A stretch of DNA of 64,000 bases from Oceanimonas doudoroffii (lineage in GTDB: Bacteria > Pseudomonadota > Gammaproteobacteria > Enterobacterales > Aeromonadaceae). The position numbers and the translations under genes were made by a program. The notes under the pieces are model-generated. The model searched no databases, had not been told where the DNA came from, and was given only the letters and a program-made list of their open reading frames with translations. Of this stretch, positions 62,701 to 64,000 are shown in pieces (the stretch's first letter is position 1; each line of letters opens with the position of its first letter). The stretch covers positions 1,426,001-1,490,000 of the forward strand of contig NZ_NBIM01000001.1 of the NCBI RefSeq assembly GCF_002242685.1, read 5' to 3'.

Positions 62701-63528
62701 TTATTGCCCCGGCACGCTAAACACCGCCTTCAGCGGGCTGTGATCCGAGGCGTCAGACGCCATGCTTTCCGCCCGCTCCAGGTTCAGGCCACGGTAATAA
62801 ATGCCATCGAGGGGATAGCCCCAGAACCGGGTACGCAGATCCGGCTCGGGCTGCGCCTCCTGCAGGCCATGACGGCTGGCCCAGGCGCTCAGCAGGCGCT
62901 GACGGCGGGCATTCCAGCGGTTGAAGTCTCCCGCCACTATCACCGGGCCGCCATGGCCGGCCATGGCCTCGCTTATCATGTCGAGCTGAGCCTGGTAGGT
63001 GCGGCCGCGCAGGGAAAAGTTGACCGCATGCAGGTTGATCACCAACAACTGCTCGGCCGCCCCCTGCAGCGAATAGCGACTGGCCAGCAACGACTTGGGA
63101 ATGCGGGTGGCGGGCTCGGTGATACGCTGGCCACAGGCCTGGGCCGCCTGCCCGGTACTGGCGGTAAGCACACCGGTGGGCAGCCGTTGCCAGTTAAAGG
63201 CGGCCACCTGAAACCAGTGCAGTTGCTGCTCATTGAGCCAGCGGTACAGCCCTTCCCGGCCACTGGCCTCCTGCAACAGCAGCAGATCGGCCTGCGCACT
63301 CCAGCGGGTCAGCTCCGGACGCCAGTCACCCTGCTGCTTGTAAATGTTCCAGCTCAGCAGCGAAAAGGTGGCGGGCAGCGGCGAGCTGCCGGCCAGTGAG
63401 GGATGAAGGCAATCGCTGCCGGGGGCAAACTGGTCGCTGAGCAGCAACCGCTCGGGCACCTCCAGGCAGCCCGCCAGGGCCAGGGTGGTGCCCAGCAACA
63501 GTGCCCTAGTCGCGCCCTTTAACTTCAC
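62701..63528 (-). CDS. yafD: Endonuclease/exonuclease/phosphatase-family protein (YafD-like), probable lipoprotein
   Basis: A 275-residue EEP-fold protein: LLSWNIYKQQG, LLLQEASG with the metal Glu, VINLHAVNF, VIVAGDFNRWN and SDHSPLKAVF with the Asp-His pair are all present. The N-terminus (LLLGTTLALAGC) looks like a lipoprotein signal, so it may act outside the cytoplasm. The GTG at 63526-63528 was used, because the longer frame adds unrelated residues; it overlaps yciA by 23 bases, suggesting coupling. E. coli has yafD in the same neighbourhood. The substrate (nucleic acid or phosphate ester) is unknown. Confidence 0.82.
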   Translation of the reverse strand: MKLKGATRALLLGTTLALAGCLEVPERLLLSDQFAPGSDCLHPSLAGSSPLPATFSLLSWNIYKQQGDWRPELTRWSAQADLLLLQEASGREGLYRWLNEQQLHWFQVAAFNWQRLPTGVLTASTGQAAQACGQRITEPATRIPKSLLASRYSLQGAAEQLLVINLHAVNFSLRGRTYQAQLDMISEAMAGHGGPVIVAGDFNRWNARRQRLLSAWASRHGLQEAQPEPDLRTRFWGYPLDGIYYRGLNLERAESMASDASDHSPLKAVFSVPGQ

Positions 63529-63919
63529 GGGGACGTCCGTTCTCGTCAATGGCCACATACACGAACTCGGCCCCGGCCACCGGATAACGGGGACCACTCT
63601 CCGGCGTCAGCACCGGCTTGACCCAGACTTCCACCTTGATGGTGATGGAGGTGCGGCCCACTTTCACCAGCTCGCCATAGCAGCAGATAACGTCACCCAC
63701 CTGAACCGGACGGGCAAACACCATTTTGTCCACGGCCACGGTACACACTCGGCCAAAGGCGATCTCATTGGCCAGCAGGCTGCCGCCCAGATCCATCTGC
63801 GACATGATCCAACCGCCGAAAATATCGCCGTTGGCATTGGTGTCGGCCGGCATGGCCATGGTGCGCAGCAGCAGATCGCCCCGTGGGTCTTGTGGTTCGC
63901 TCATGATAGAAGTACTCAT
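63506..63919 (-). CDS. yciA: Acyl-CoA thioester hydrolase YciA
   Basis: A 137-residue hotdog-fold thioesterase. NANGDIFGGWIMSQMD at about 28-43 is the YciA signature and holds the catalytic Asp and substrate gate; VDKMVFARPVQVGD and the C-terminal FVYVAID also fit. It hydrolyses short to long acyl-CoA in the cytoplasm. Two in-frame ATGs (63917-63919 and 63902-63904) are possible; neither has a strong ribosome site. It overlaps the yafD-like gene, with which it seems to form a unit. Confidence 0.93.
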   Translation of the reverse strand: MSTSIMSEPQDPRGDLLLRTMAMPADTNANGDIFGGWIMSQMDLGGSLLANEIAFGRVCTVAVDKMVFARPVQVGDVICCYGELVKVGRTSITIKVEVWVKPVLTPESGPRYPVAGAEFVYVAIDENGRPREVKGRD

Positions 63920-64000
63920 CGTTCAGACTGAAACCGGCATCATAATCCCCCGAACAGCCCCCCGCAATTTTCATGGCGTGGACGCGGCTCAGTCTACCCG

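Noticed and set aside
1..64000. CRISPR arrays, rRNA genes, prophage modules
   Set aside because: No regularly spaced repeats, rRNA sequence or phage structural genes were seen anywhere in the window.
63765..64000. A further gene at the right edge
   Set aside because: The only open frame there is a shadow of yciA. The last 80 bases are probably the yciA promoter region.

Overview
The window looks like the chromosome of a marine gammaproteobacterium, most likely an Oceanimonas/Oceanisphaera/Zobellella-type member of Aeromonadales. This is inferred from gene content and not from a marker gene. The right end (57-64 kb) has the order TIGR03503-like gene, dnaQ, rnhA, yafS-like methyltransferase, gloB, mltD, yafD-like and yciA, next to tRNA-Asp. 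This closely follows the dnaQ/rnhA/gloB/mltD neighbourhood beside aspV in E. coli. There is no rRNA operon, CRISPR array or intact transposase.

Region 1 (0-13.3 kb, GC-rich) is a run of small redox and detoxification units, each with its own regulator. It holds three medium-chain dehydrogenase/quinone reductases, a periplasmic DJ-1/PfpI protein, a flavodoxin-like quinone reductase, a YghU-type glutathione transferase, an EamA exporter, one AraC regulator and six LysR regulators (one cut by the window edge). Region 2 (13.3-24.2 kb, all minus strand) is an osmolyte region. Two almost identical aldo/keto reductase genes flank a BCCT transporter gene. They are followed by a second BCCT transporter and by dddP, a DMSP lyase whose six metal ligands are all present, then an aldehyde dehydrogenase and an AspA/FumC-like lyase. 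BCCT2 and dddP are clearly more AT-rich than their neighbours, which suggests horizontal acquisition.

Region 3 (24.45-57.0 kb) looks like a genomic island at tRNA-Asp. A 39-bp perfect direct repeat made of the tRNA 3' end and a few downstream bases occurs as a tRNA fragment at 24444-24482 and inside the intact tRNA at 56980-57018. No integrase gene remains. The cargo is catabolic. There is a proline-racemase-like protein without its catalytic cysteines, an mmsA-type dehydrogenase, and an amine-oxidase-like FAD enzyme with a cupin. Two paralogous operons share the order FAD oxidoreductase, DapA-family lyase, PuuC-like aldehyde dehydrogenase, each divergent from a sister LysR gene. There is also a TRAP transporter and a complete L-tartrate module (ttdA, ttdB, a LysR regulator and a DASS permease). 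Base composition is mosaic: AT-rich at 28.8-40.4 and 41.5-51.9 kb, GC-rich in the SDR at 40.6-41.4 kb and in the tartrate module.

Taken together, the window encodes uptake and breakdown of marine osmolytes and small organic acids. DMSP would be cleaved to acrylate and DMS, L-tartrate dehydrated to oxaloacetate, and an unidentified amine or imino acid oxidised to an oxo compound, split or deaminated by the DapA-like enzyme, and finished by an aldehyde dehydrogenase. The substrate of the duplicated FAD-DapA-ALDH cassettes cannot be read from sequence alone and is the main open question.
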